From: Spirogloea muscicola
Taxonomy: Eukaryota; Streptophyta; Zygnematophyceae; Spirogloeales; Spirogloeaceae
DNA length: 64,000 nucleotides
NCBI GenBank assembly: GCA_009602725.1
Contig: WELB01000021.1
Span: 803,502-867,501, forward strand
Direction of reading: 5' to 3'
In this document: positions 45,237-54,910 of the stretch, piece by piece
How positions within the stretch are numbered: position 1 is the first letter of the stretch
Layout: every line of letters begins with the position of its first letter
Notes under the pieces: model-generated
Told to the model about the DNA's origin: nothing
The model's input: the letters and a program-made list of their open reading frames with translations, nothing else
The model's database searches: none
Translations under genes and position numbers: made by a program

Positions 45237-47510
45237 CTGCCTCCACGTCTTCATCGCCACCACCACTGCATGATCACAAGGCTTGCACTGCCACGACACG
45301 TGCCAAATGACACACCCCCGCTATGGCTTTCAAATCTGGTCAACATGACTGGGGCAGATCTCAATAAGATGAGGCAGCATGGCTGACGTAACGTGACAAC
45401 TGGCTAAGCAAGACTTAATCCAAGCCCACACTGGATTGAATGAGCTGCATGGGCAGGCTCTCGATGAGGTGCCCATGCTTGTGAATGTGCTTGACACAGG
45501 CTTTGCTGCAGCAGCAGGAGCTGCATCAGCAACTTCGGCAGCCTGAAGAGGGGGTGAGTGGAATTTGGCCACCCTCTTGCCACTTCCACTTGAGGCAGTG
45601 CTCTGGAAAGGCAAAGTTAGCTTGCGCTACAACCAGGTCTGTGGCGTACTTCTACCGCACCGTAGGCTAGTCCCTGCATACAGTGACCTATAGGCGTGAC
45701 TGAGCTCTCAAGCTCCCAATCGAGAAGTGAAAGGCTTGGGTGGAGAATGCAGGGTCTTGAGCTGACCACCTTTGATACAAAAGCAGCAGTCAGGTCCTCG
45801 ATGCTACTTATTGACCCTTATGCTTGACCTGATAGCATTGAGGGAAGATGCACGGTGCGCAATGAGATAGATGGATCGTCAGATACAACTGGCAGTCTAG
45901 TTCGTCCTCGTTGTATGTAATATATGCCTTCTCGCTGGCACAGCTGATGAGCTCCACCAAGCTGCAAATAATAACGATTCTCATCACTTCCAGAGTTGCA
46001 CCTCGGAGATGCTATCTAGAGGGTCATCAAGCATACAGTAAATCGGAATGAGAGCTGTGACTAGCATCATGCATTGTAGGAATGGCACTCTTGGAGAGCA
46101 ATGCACAACTGACACCAGGATGTCAGATACTCCCGACTATTCAGAAATTCTCAAGATGACTTCTGTAAAGTGTCTATTGGAAGAAAGATCTTACCAGGAT
46201 TTAGATCAGTGCTCAGCTACTGATGATGCTTCAGAAGAATGAGGATGAGGTCCAGGAGATTTTTCAGCAGGACCTGCTCAACAGCATTCAGATGCCCCAA
46301 GGCGTGGCGACTTGGAAACCAGGCCTGCAGCCAGGAACATGTGTCGGAGCAGGTCATGCCAAATGTCCCATAAACGGCCCAATGCCCAACCACCAGCAAG
46401 CTAGTAAGCACGAAGAGCGTGACATGTCAACAAAAGCAAGCTGCACAGACAAAGGATGCTCTGCCACAAGGAGCAAGCCCTTGGCACCTAGATTGTTCAT
46501 GTCAGAAGTATCTTGTGCTGTGCTTGTACTATGAGTAGGTGGAACAGACGGTTACCTACAGCGGAGGATACTGAACGAAGAGAGACAACCATTACAAGCG
46601 CTAGACAATCATCTCGGAAGATCTTGATAAAAGCGTAAGAGTCAAAGGCTCGCCACTGTAAGGCAGGGCGCCAGGGTGCTCGAGACAGCTCAACAAGGAA
46701 GTGTCACCTGGAGCACGGTGGTACACTGAGAGCTTGCAGCAGTGATGCTGTCCAAGAAGGAGGACAGGACTTCAAGTACCTCAGGCTCCAACAGCAGTGC
46801 CGTGTTTGCTAGTACGGCCCTCCTGTATTCCAAAAGCATCAGGAGCTGACGTTGAAGACCTGTGGCTTTCGCTCGGGCAGTTCTGCGGAGACGCCATGCT
46901 TTCGGGATTGCCCTGCCTATGCAGAGGACCTGCCAGAGGATTCAAAGAAAGACAATGCACATGAGTGAAAGAATCTTTCAGTGGAGGGCTTAACTTGCAT
47001 ACATGAGCTGTATTACGGCCAGACACCCTGAATGCTGGTCGTCACTCTTCGACCACTGCAACGTCTGCCCTCTGGTATGCGGAAGTGGGTGCCCACAGTT
47101 CGTTTGGTCTTGACAGCAAATGTGCACCAGAAAGTAAAGTCACGGCAATTGGAGGATAAAGCAAAGTCGGCAACGACCAGTGGAGATATGGGCAATCAGT
47201 GGAGGTGCAGGGCATGTTCAGACGCCCCAGTGCTCGAGAGGCCATACCGGGAGAAGGAGGGTGACGCCGAGGATCGTCCAGACCATGTCAATAGGAAACT
47301 CGCGCGCCAGCGGGGGACGAAGAGCAAGGCTTTGGGGTGGGAGTGAGGCCGAGCCGAGGCAAAGCTCGGCTCGCAGTCCGGAGGAGAACGCGGCTGCTGA
47401 TGTCAGAACAGCGGCTGTCAAAGCCAGCCAGCCGGAAAGAGCGAACGGAAGAGGGTGGAGGGACTGCGGCGGCGAGCCGAGGGGCGCCGCGAGTGCGGCG
47501 GGCGCGGGGG
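45237..47510. repeat. Direct segmental duplication, copy 2
   Basis: Partner of 41,750-43,880, same orientation. Copy 2 lacks the extra 26-29-base in-place repeat that copy 1 has around 43,480-43,535 (tatgcggaagagggtgtcct then tgcatgcggaagagggtgcc), and has a longer intron 1 region. Confidence 0.8.
46217..46929 (-). CDS. Small helical-exon/WFP family member, duplicate 2
   Basis: Paralogue of the 42.7-43.7-kb gene. Helical exon 46,708-46,929: 74 codons, phase 0 at both ends, VLCIGRAIPKAWRLRRTARA through SFLDSITAASSQCTTVLQ and a gtgaca donor. Last exon 46,217-46,324: AWFPSRHALGHLNAVEQVLL to LLKHHQ and TAG, 35 residues against 11 in duplicate 1. The intron is 383 bases, almost the same as in duplicate 1. 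An exon 1 homologous to that of duplicate 1 starts at the ATG at 47,245 (MASRALGRLNMPCTSTDC), but its best donor does not fit the frame, so it is left out of the coordinates. Confidence 0.5.
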
Positions 47511-47636
47511 GAAGGCGGTAAGGCTGCTTTGCCAAGGACCCGAGTCCTCGGCTAGAAAAGGAGGACGGGAGGAGGGAGGGAGGAGGGAGGGAGGGGGGGC
47601 GCTCGACTGTGGGCGGGCACGACTTTCTGACGGCCC

Positions 47637-47680
47637 GCCCTGGCCCCCTTTCCGGGCTCGCCCGGAAAGGGGGCCAGGGC
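47637..47680. repeat. Perfect 20-bp hairpin, 4-base loop
   Basis: gccctggccccctttccggg, loop ctcg, cccggaaagggggccagggc. All 20 pairs match and 15 are G:C. It lies just upstream of the GC-rich start region of duplicate 2, outside the duplication, and is unrelated to the LINE tail. Confidence 0.9.
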
Positions 47681-47889
47681 GCTTCTTCCGGGCTCCGGGC
47701 CCCGTTCCCCATGGCCCGCCGGCGTTGGCGGCATGCGGGGGAGGCGACGGCGCCCCCGCTCCCGCCGATGGGGAGCCCGCCTGCACGTCAGTGGCCCTCC
47801 TTTTCAGCTGCTTCTTGGAAGACGAGCTCGTCTTTCCTCCGCCCTTCGCCTTCGCTCCGTTCCGGCCCCGGAACCCTGTTCAGTTTTCT

Positions 47890-48085
47890 GTGGACTTTGT
47901 TCTTTCCTTCTGGGCTGGCCATTCACAGCCCCCGCCCCCTTTGGAAGAGCTCACTTCCGGGCTGGCATCTAGCAGCCGTTGCCTCCTCCTCTCATCCTTC
48001 AGTGGGCTGTCTTTTCACAGCCTTCGCCGCCTTCTGCTAGAGCTGTCTCCCGTAGAAGAGCCTTCCTTCGCCACCTCCGCTGCAG
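47890..48085 (+). repeat. Two to three LINE tails
   Basis: ttccttctgggctggccatt, cacagcccccgccccctttg, gaagagctcacttccgggct, then a second hairpin ggctgtcttttcacagcc and a ggcatctagcagcc half copy, head to tail. Confidence 0.65.
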
Positions 48086-48149
48086 CCATGGTTGAGGCCC
48101 GCCAGGCGCGCAGACGGGGCCGGCGGAAGATGCGACGTGCCCCCTCCTC

Positions 48150-48530
48150 TTGCTGGTCACGCCGACGTGCGGCTCTTGGCTAGGGGCTACTCAGCCGCTA
48201 GCGGCATAGTGGCCAACTTTGCTCTGATGAATGATTGGCGTCTACGCTGTACACGACCTCGTCGCGCTTGCACTCGACGTCCACGGGGCATTTAGTACTC
48301 GCTGGCACGACCTAATCCAGCGCGGCGTGCTGTTACCCGCCGTCAAGGGCAGTAGAGCGAGCAGCCCGGCTGCAACACCCTATATCGCTCTGTCAGGTGT
48401 ACAGGATGCGCCTTGCCGTCTCCTTGCAGCGCTCCTTGGTACTTGCTGTGCACTTGCGGGCAGGCGGCGTCTTGGCTGCTGCCTCCGCTTTCAACAGGGT
48501 GACGCTTTAGCGTCCACTATACCCTGATCT
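48150..48530 (+). mobile_element. Diverged LINE end
   Basis: A copy of the LINE C-terminal region that differs more from the others: HDLVALALDVHGAFSTRWHD, LIQR, then VYRMRLAVSLQRSLVLAVHL in a shifted frame. It lacks a clear RGY-stop end and is followed at 48.60-48.76 kb by two separate tails. Older subfamily or long-decayed copy. Confidence 0.6.
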
Positions 48531-48599
48531 GCAACATGACTAGAGCTCATTAAGCGTGCAATTGCAGAGTCGCGGGAAGTAAGTATTCGTGATTATGCG

Positions 48600-48765
48600 C
48601 CCTCCGGCCCTGTTGAACCTTATTCATTCATGTTGGGCTGGCCTCTTACAGCCATCGTCACAAGGGCTACTTATTTCTGGATTGCCTAGACCTTGTCCAT
48701 TCTTCTTGTGCTGGCCTTTCACAGACTGCCCCCTTCGGAAGGGCTTTGTCTTGGCGGAACTGTGG
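48600..48765 (+). repeat. Two LINE tails
   Basis: ttgggctggcctcttacagc with a ccatcgtcacaagggctact trailer, then accttgtccattcttcttgt, gctggcctttcacagactgc and ccccttcggaagggctttg. Head to tail, about 80 bases apart. Confidence 0.7.
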
Positions 48766-48769
48766 ATAA

Positions 48770-49735
48770 GATTGATTTTGAACACTAGATCTTTAATGCT
48801 GAAAGCATAATGATTTCTCGAAGCTTCAATGTGACCGTGAGCCTGGTCCTCGATGGGGCCGTGCCTGCATCCTCGAATTGACGCTCTTGCCCTCCCCGAT
48901 GACAGAGTGGGTTCCTCTTGCTTTTGGCCGGGGTCCAGCTCGGACATCAGAGCGCGCAGACGGCGCAGCCACGCCGCATCTCAAGGGTGGGCCTGGGCAA
49001 CTTCTGGAGCTCTCCTAGCCGTGTGCAGCTCGGTGGCCTTAGCAACTCTGAGCTCCACGATTGACGGTTAAGCGGCGCGGAGCTTGCAGAAGGGACAAAC
49101 TTAGGTCCTACCTTATGATGGTGGTATATTGCCCCTTAAAGTCAAAATGCAGCGCTTTACAAAACAGCACCGCTGATTGCTGAAGTGCTCTGCACACAGC
49201 TTTTCGTTCAGAATCAAAGATGGGAAGCAGAGCTGTCTTGTGAACCTGCCAAGTCACCCGTCAAGATCTTGCAGCTGTGGTACTGTGCTGGCTGCTCTGC
49301 ACCTGATTAGTGAGCCACCATCGCATCACTTGCAACGAAATGTGACAAACATTATAAGATCACAGGAGTGCGCATTGGCCACGATGCATCCAATGAAGAC
49401 ACAGCGATGAAGCGGTCAAAGCTGTGATGTGGGTCCTGGTCAATGAGTGGCCATTTGTTCTGCTGATGCTTTGTCCTTTCGTGTTGGGGCTGCCATATAT
49501 GCCATCCTTTGCAATGGCACCCCTGATCAGGACACTGTCCCTCCTTTCATTAAGAGCAATCGCCTTTCTGCAACCGGCGGCCGCCCAGTCAGCTGCCACC
49601 GCGGCCTGCACAGCCTGGTTGGGGGAGGGCGTCTGAGCGGCGCCGCATCAATCTGGGCTCCTGGTTTTGGGCGTGCTCTCCACCTCATGCGCGGCACCAA
49701 TCACCTGGCACGTCCATGAAGCAGCCCAAGCTGCT
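48770..49735 (+). other. No complete gene; orphan 36-base last exon
   Basis: After the acceptor aagatcttgcag, 49,275-49,310 reads LWYCAGCSAPD and stop. This has the same Leu-Trp opening and the same 36-base length as the last exons at 31,663 and 42,747. No helical exon was found within 400 bases upstream, so it is either an orphan or chance. 49,447-49,700 is another open stretch (GAAIYAILCNGTPDQDTVPP) of unknown nature. Confidence 0.25.
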
Positions 49736-49749
49736 GCTCTGGTGAGTTG

Positions 49750-50010
49750 AGGAACAAGCTCTACTAAGAAGAGGAGGTGGCTGTGTAAGGCAGCCAATGG
49801 TCTAGACAATGTCTACGGAGAAGCACAACACGGAAAAGGCCCACTCAGTAGTACAGTAGCTATTAGTACAAGAAAGAGCTCTTCAATAAGAAGAAGCAGC
49901 TGCTCTAAGGAGGCGGCGGCTGTGGAAGGCCAACCCGAAAGAAGTAACTCTGTTGATGCAAGGCAATTGCTGTGAAGGCCAGCCTAATATGTAACAGGAA
50001 TTAACAGGTC
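49750..50010 (-). repeat. Three reversed LINE tails, degraded
   Basis: gaggaggtggctgtgtaagg, aggcggcggctgtggaaggc (49,910-49,945) and ggcaattgctgtgaaggcca (49,963-49,985). All are reduced to about the hairpin. Confidence 0.55.
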
Positions 50011-50634
50011 TGAAAGGACCGGAAGTGGCAAAGGAAGAGAGGCACGCGGTGCGCATGATAATGAGAAGGAGGCCAAAGCACGCCAGCACACGCCAGCACA
50101 CGCCCCCAGCATTGAATGCCACTCGAGCTTGCAATCTGCTGAACCTTGTCATTTGCCTCCTTAATTTGTTACAGCCATCAAGCGAACAACCGATGAGGTG
50201 GCGGGAGAGATGCCTCTCACACATTCTCCCAGGTGTCCATCAGGAGATTACAAATTGTTCTTATAATCTTGGTCCATAATGTCTAGATCTAGACCTTGAA
50301 GTGCATCCCAGTCTATAAAAAGATGGGGTGCCAGATTATGCTGGTGAAGATGCTTGGACTCATCATACACCTTGCACAGTGCTAAGGTGGGCTGCACAGT
50401 GGAAGTGTAGACAATGAGAGGGTCAGCTTAGCTCGTATCACCATGCACGACAAGACGCTGCAAATTGAGGCATCACAGATTGGTGATGATTCATGATGAT
50501 GATTGAGGAACTGGCATCTGCAATGCACAGGTGCTTGCCTTGCGAAAGCCTGACCATGCACGCAACTGAGGGTGGTGTACTGCCCATGCATACTTTGCAA
50601 GGTCATATACATGGGCATTCAGAGCAGCTGAAAC

Positions 50635-51429
50635 CTACATCAGCTACGAAACGTTTCTCACGATCTGGCCTCAGCACAACGTACTCCCACATCCTCCAAT
50701 CTGTCAATTGGTCCTTTCCAATAATGTATTTAAAATTGCTCTTTCTCCCAATGATTCTGTTCTCGTCGTCATGAATATAATGTGAATCGCTTTGATCTCT
50801 CCATCTCCCATTGTTACCCACGCTCCTGTCAACTTTACTGCCTCCTTTTGTAGACTTTTTTCCCTTTTGTCTTAAAGGGCTGAAGACATGCCAGGGATGG
50901 CCCCCACAGCACACCTGACCTGTTTCTCATCGAGCATAATGATTCTTGTCAGTCACGACGTTGATATTGGAAGCTGTGCTGCAAATGGGGACAAAGCACT
51001 ATCTTCTTAGTAGCAAACACCTAACAATTCGTAACATATCCACTTGTGGGGGTCAAAGGTCAAAACTTGGACTGAGCCAACACTGCATAAGAGAACAGGC
51101 TACGCATTACTGGTCACCCCTGTGATCATGACAGCAAATCATGACATTCAATTAAGTTTCACGCGGGAGAGATTGTGCGTACTGCCATGGAGCCCAAGTT
51201 TTGCAGGTGCTTCGCCATACACATTCACCTCGGGAATCAAGTCATTCAAGTCTTCTATCTCCTCCATAGTAAGCTGTGCTTGTAGGTCAAGTTTCCTCCT
51301 CAGTATAGATATTGCCTCAACATCAGTGGGTTCAAATGTGAGCCTCCACGAGCTACCCAGAGGTATCCCATTCTTGGCCAGGATTCCTTTAAGGCGTGGG
51401 TAAACATGGTGGCATCGCAGGCACACCAT
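50635..51429 (-). other. Two exon-like segments, gene not recognised
   Basis: 51,211-51,429 minus: KGILAKNGIPLGSSWRLTFE and LRRKLDLQAQLTMEEIEDLN, ending at a cccgaggtgaat donor. 50,635-50,870 minus: DRSVGNNGRWRDQSDSHYIH and GKDQLTDWRMWEYVVLRPDR, ending at a gtaggtttca donor. Both have convincing protein composition and the same strand and could belong to one gene, but no domain is recognised and neither start nor stop is known. Confidence 0.35.
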
Positions 51430-52335
51430 AACCGAGGCATCAAGCTATTGCTGACCCTGGGTGCATCTGCAACAAGCGACACACCCGCAAAGGTCGTCAA
51501 GATGATGTCTGACAAACTATTTGACGCTAGTCAGTTAGTGCTCAATCTGTGTCAAGCTACTCATTTCCACTGAAATGTGGCAACCCAAAACTCACAAGTA
51601 GGGGGAGGGTCCCCTTGAGCGGCTGCTTTGACCAGCAGGAAGGTCGAGAGTGGCCGCTCGTCCGCTGCCTGGGAAGCCCGCCCGACCAAGATTTTAGCTC
51701 CTCTACAGGGCTCAGCCGACCAGACTGGTACAAGTGAGTTATCAGCTGCGCAAAGGTCAGCAAAACAAGGTCGCGGCAAGGTCAAGACATGGACTACCTT
51801 AGAGGCAGTGACATGTCCGCAGACAGCTCAGTCAAAGGCCGGAATCTGGTCCACGTAAGCCAGTGGCTGCCCAAGGGGCCTGTGCTGAACGAACAGGCCA
51901 CCGGCTCGGTCTCTAGATGGACACATTCACCTGATGTGGCTGCACCCTGCTGTAGAGCACATAAAACTCCACCACTCACAGGGCTTACTGCAGCAAGCAG
52001 GCTGCACCACGAGCCTGCCGCGCAGCCCTGGACGGAGGCGGCGAGCTCGGGGCTCGCCGCGCGCTCGCTACCAGCAGCGAGCGGCGGTGCATGCGCTACC
52101 GGCGGCCGTGGCGCCGCGGGCAGCGCTGCCGAGCATTGCCAACGGGGGGGGCACGGGCTGCTGGCTAGCTCGGCAGTGAATGCCGTCTGCAAAGAGGGAG
52201 GGGGAGGGAGCGTGTGTTGGGGGGGTATCATTGCGGTGTGGGGGTCATTTCGCTTTTGCCACCCCTTCCGGCCATCCACTACACCGTGAGACGAGGACAG
52301 GCTCCTTGAGCGCTGCGACTGCAAGCAAAACAAGC
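51430..52335. other. No recognised gene
   Basis: GC-rich from about 52.0 to 52.2 kb with overlapping open frames. A G-rich tract (gagggagggggagggagcg) lies at about 52,193-52,212. Nothing further is supported. Confidence 0.4.
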
Positions 52336-52420
52336 AGCTCTTCCTAAGGAAGGCGCAAACAGCTCTTCCTAGGGAAGGCGATGACTGTAAGAGCCAGCTC
52401 AAGAGAGAATTACTAGGTCT
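52335..52420 (-). repeat. LINE tail, reversed
   Basis: Begins with the doubled block agctcttcctaaggaaggcg / agctcttcctagggaaggcg, then atgactgtaagagccagctc. Half-decayed copy. Confidence 0.55.
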
Positions 52421-52659
52421 GAGATGGCTAGAGAGGCGCAGACAATACGACAGCCTAAATCTCCGTGACTGCGAAGGAGTGTCGGTTGTTGGAGTGAGCC
52501 GCCAAAGCTGGAGCCACGCGGCGATTGATGATTGCTGAAAGCAGATCTAAGTACTGATTATATCTGTCGTGTGACCACAGGTGAACTGCTGCCTGGTTGC
52601 TGAACCGGCGTGGGCCCAGAAGAAGATGCTCCTTCAGTATGTAGGATCCCTCAAGCAAG

Positions 52660-53100
52660 GAAGAGCCCCCGCTGCCGGAAGAGCGCTCACTGCTGCCTCT
52701 GGCTCTGGCCAGGGGACCCGCTTCCAGGAACCCAGTCTCTCTGACCTGAGGCTGCTTAGCAGGGGTTACTGAGTGCTTCGTAGCTGCTTCGTTTCTTTTC
52801 TGTGCTTGTTCTTCGTACTTCCCCTGGCCCCTTCTCGTCCTTTGTCCATTCTTTCTTGGGCTGGTTTTTCCAGCCCCTATCGTCAATGGGCGAGCCCTTC
52901 TTCCTGCTTGCCTAGATAAGGATGGACAAAGGACGAGAAGGGGCCAGGGGAAGCACTGAGGAAAACAAGCACAAAATTAAACCAAGCAACTATGAAGCAC
53001 TCAGTAACCCCTGCTAAGCAGCCTCAGGTCAGAGAGACTGGGTTCCTGGAAGCGGGTGTCCTGGTCAGAGCCAGAGGCAGCAGCGAGGGCTTAAGCAAGC
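52660..53100. mobile_element. Two LINE ends, tail to tail (long inverted repeat)
   Basis: 52,675-52,910 plus: coding end GTRFQEPSLSDLRLLSRGY, stop at 52,770-52,772, tail with gggctggtttttccagcccc. 52,918-53,100 minus: a second copy of the same end and tail. Arms 52,692-52,850 and 52,918-53,084 pair at roughly nine bases in ten or better, with about 67 bases between them that hold the hairpin of the first copy. Upstream, the minus strand at 52,455-52,650 is open (FSNQAAVHLWSHDRYNQYLD) and may be a host exon cut by the insertion. Confidence 0.75.
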
Positions 53101-53179
53101 CCCTTCAAGCTCCTGGAAGAGCATTGGCACTGGCCCTCAGCCACCGCCTGCCTCCCTTCTGGAGGAGCCTCTAAGGCCC

Positions 53180-53385
53180 TGATCAGGGGACTCGCTGCCC
53201 AGAGACCAGTTTCTCCAACCTGCGGCTGCTCAACAGAGGGTTACTGAATGCTTCGAAGCTACTTGACTTCCTGTGTGCTTTCGCGCCTTCCCTGGCCCCT
53301 TCGAACCATGTTCATTCTTTTTTCTGGGCTGGCCTCTCACAGCCAGCGCCCTCTCCTGGAAGCGTCCTTCTCTGTAAGGAGCCGT
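53180..53385 (+). mobile_element. LINE end and tail
   Basis: FSNLRLLNRGY and stop near 53,244-53,246, then cgaaccatgttcattctttt, ttctgggctggcctctcaca and gccagcgccctctcctggaa. Third LINE end in 700 bases. Confidence 0.7.
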
Positions 53386-54500
53386 CCACAGAAAGTGGAC
53401 ACATATTGGGCTTCCATTGAAACGCTCTGCCCGATGGGCACCAGTCTTGCCAAGTGGGCCGCCCACGCACAAGTTCCTCACGGCTGCGACGGCCGGGTGA
53501 TGGGCCCAAGTCCTTTCCAGCCTCTTGCTTGCCTTCGAAATTCACTTGCTAGCCTTTTCCTTGAGCATCAAGCCTCGGCTTGCTTGAAGCGGCCCATCTT
53601 ACTCCTAGTAATTTACAATGCAATTTTTCCGCAGCAAGGGCGAGGCTCAACGCACTTGCACGCCAAGGACGTGACCACATCGAGGAGGCGCCTTAGAGGC
53701 ATTCGCAGGTACTTGCTGGAGGGCACTGTTTGAGGAGGGCCAGAACGCTTCGTCCGAGGAGGGCTTCAAGCTGCGATGCAATGCGCTCCCCCCTCCCCGC
53801 AAGCAGGCGCCGCCTATCCCTTGCCGCGGCAGCGTCGCAAGCTTGCCCACTGGTGATGGGCCGGCAGTGCTTGGCAAGACGGCTCGTCACCGGCGGCGCC
53901 AGGGTGCTGGTCCCAACCGGAAGGGATGATGAGCCGAGGCTCCGGGCCCGGGCCCAGGCACGCTCCCCCCCCGGACCCCCCCGGGCGGCCCGCCCCTCCG
54001 CGACCTGCCCGACCTGACTGCCATGTGGGACACAGACAGCCGCTTAGCTCTACCCCGAATCTTCACCTCGCGCCAAACAATAGCGTGCCAGGTGAATTGA
54101 GCTGAATGTGATCACGTGGTCCTCGCAGAGCAGCCAATACGAGCGCGCCAGGAGGCAGCACTGCCGACGGCCGGTGCCGGTGCCGCCGTGGGCACCTCTT
54201 TCTCAGCTCCGCGGCACGGAGAGTCGTCGCGGCACCGCCGTGGGTGCCGTGCTGTGCAGATGCCGCGCACAGCGAAAGTCGCATTTCTGATGCGTGCGGG
54301 CGGCCTGGCCGCCCGACTGCGGGCCGTGACCTGACGCCGATGCCCGCCGGCCGGTCCGTGGGTCCGAGCCCGCCGCTGGTAAGGGCGGCCCGCTAACTTT
54401 CTGGTTAGGCAGAGCAATCGGCAACGAATCTTTCGATCAAGGGGCGCGGGCTCTGTAGTGGATCTTCTCTCGGTGCCCTTTCAGACCCTTTCAGATGACA
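53386..54500. other. No recognised gene; GC-rich
   Basis: Open frames at 53,730-54,017 and 54,112-54,417 overlap others on the opposite strand and follow GC content. No motif. Confidence 0.4.
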
Positions 54501-54529
54501 GCCATCTCCCTCGGCTGAAAGACTCATCT

Positions 54530-54612
54530 TTCTTTCGGACCTTGTCCGTTCCTTTGGGCCGGCCTCTCACAGGCCACTGTCTTACAATGGAATAGCTGTT
54601 TCTCCTCTCGGG
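54530..54612 (+). repeat. LINE tail
   Basis: ggaccttgtccgttcctttg, ggccggcctctcacaggcca and aatggaatagctgtttc. The hairpin has changed on both arms in step (GGCCGGCC / GGCC), consistent with pairing having mattered. Confidence 0.65.
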
Positions 54613-54910
54613 ACCGCCCGGCCGCTTCAGTGTGGTGACGGTTAGCAAGCGGGCCGTCAGCGACGCCCGCCACTTTCTCTCGCGGCGAAGACGTGCGTCA
54701 ACGGGCGGGAGGTCAGGTCAACGGAGCGCTGACCGGCGGGAGACCGGGCCGCCGGGCTCTGCGCCGGGAGAACGGTGGCGCCCCCAGGCAGTGCTACAAA
54801 GCGCGCCGCCCTCCGCCTCCATGGCGCCCGTCGCCAGCAGCTTCCGCAGCGAGCTCCCAGGAAGCGGCCGTTGCCCGACTCCCCGACACCGCACCCTCCC
54901 ACTTACGCGG

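Noticed and set aside
47455-48183. 242-codon plus-strand open frame
   Set aside because: Crosses the perfect hairpin and LINE tails in GC-rich sequence; no protein-like pattern.
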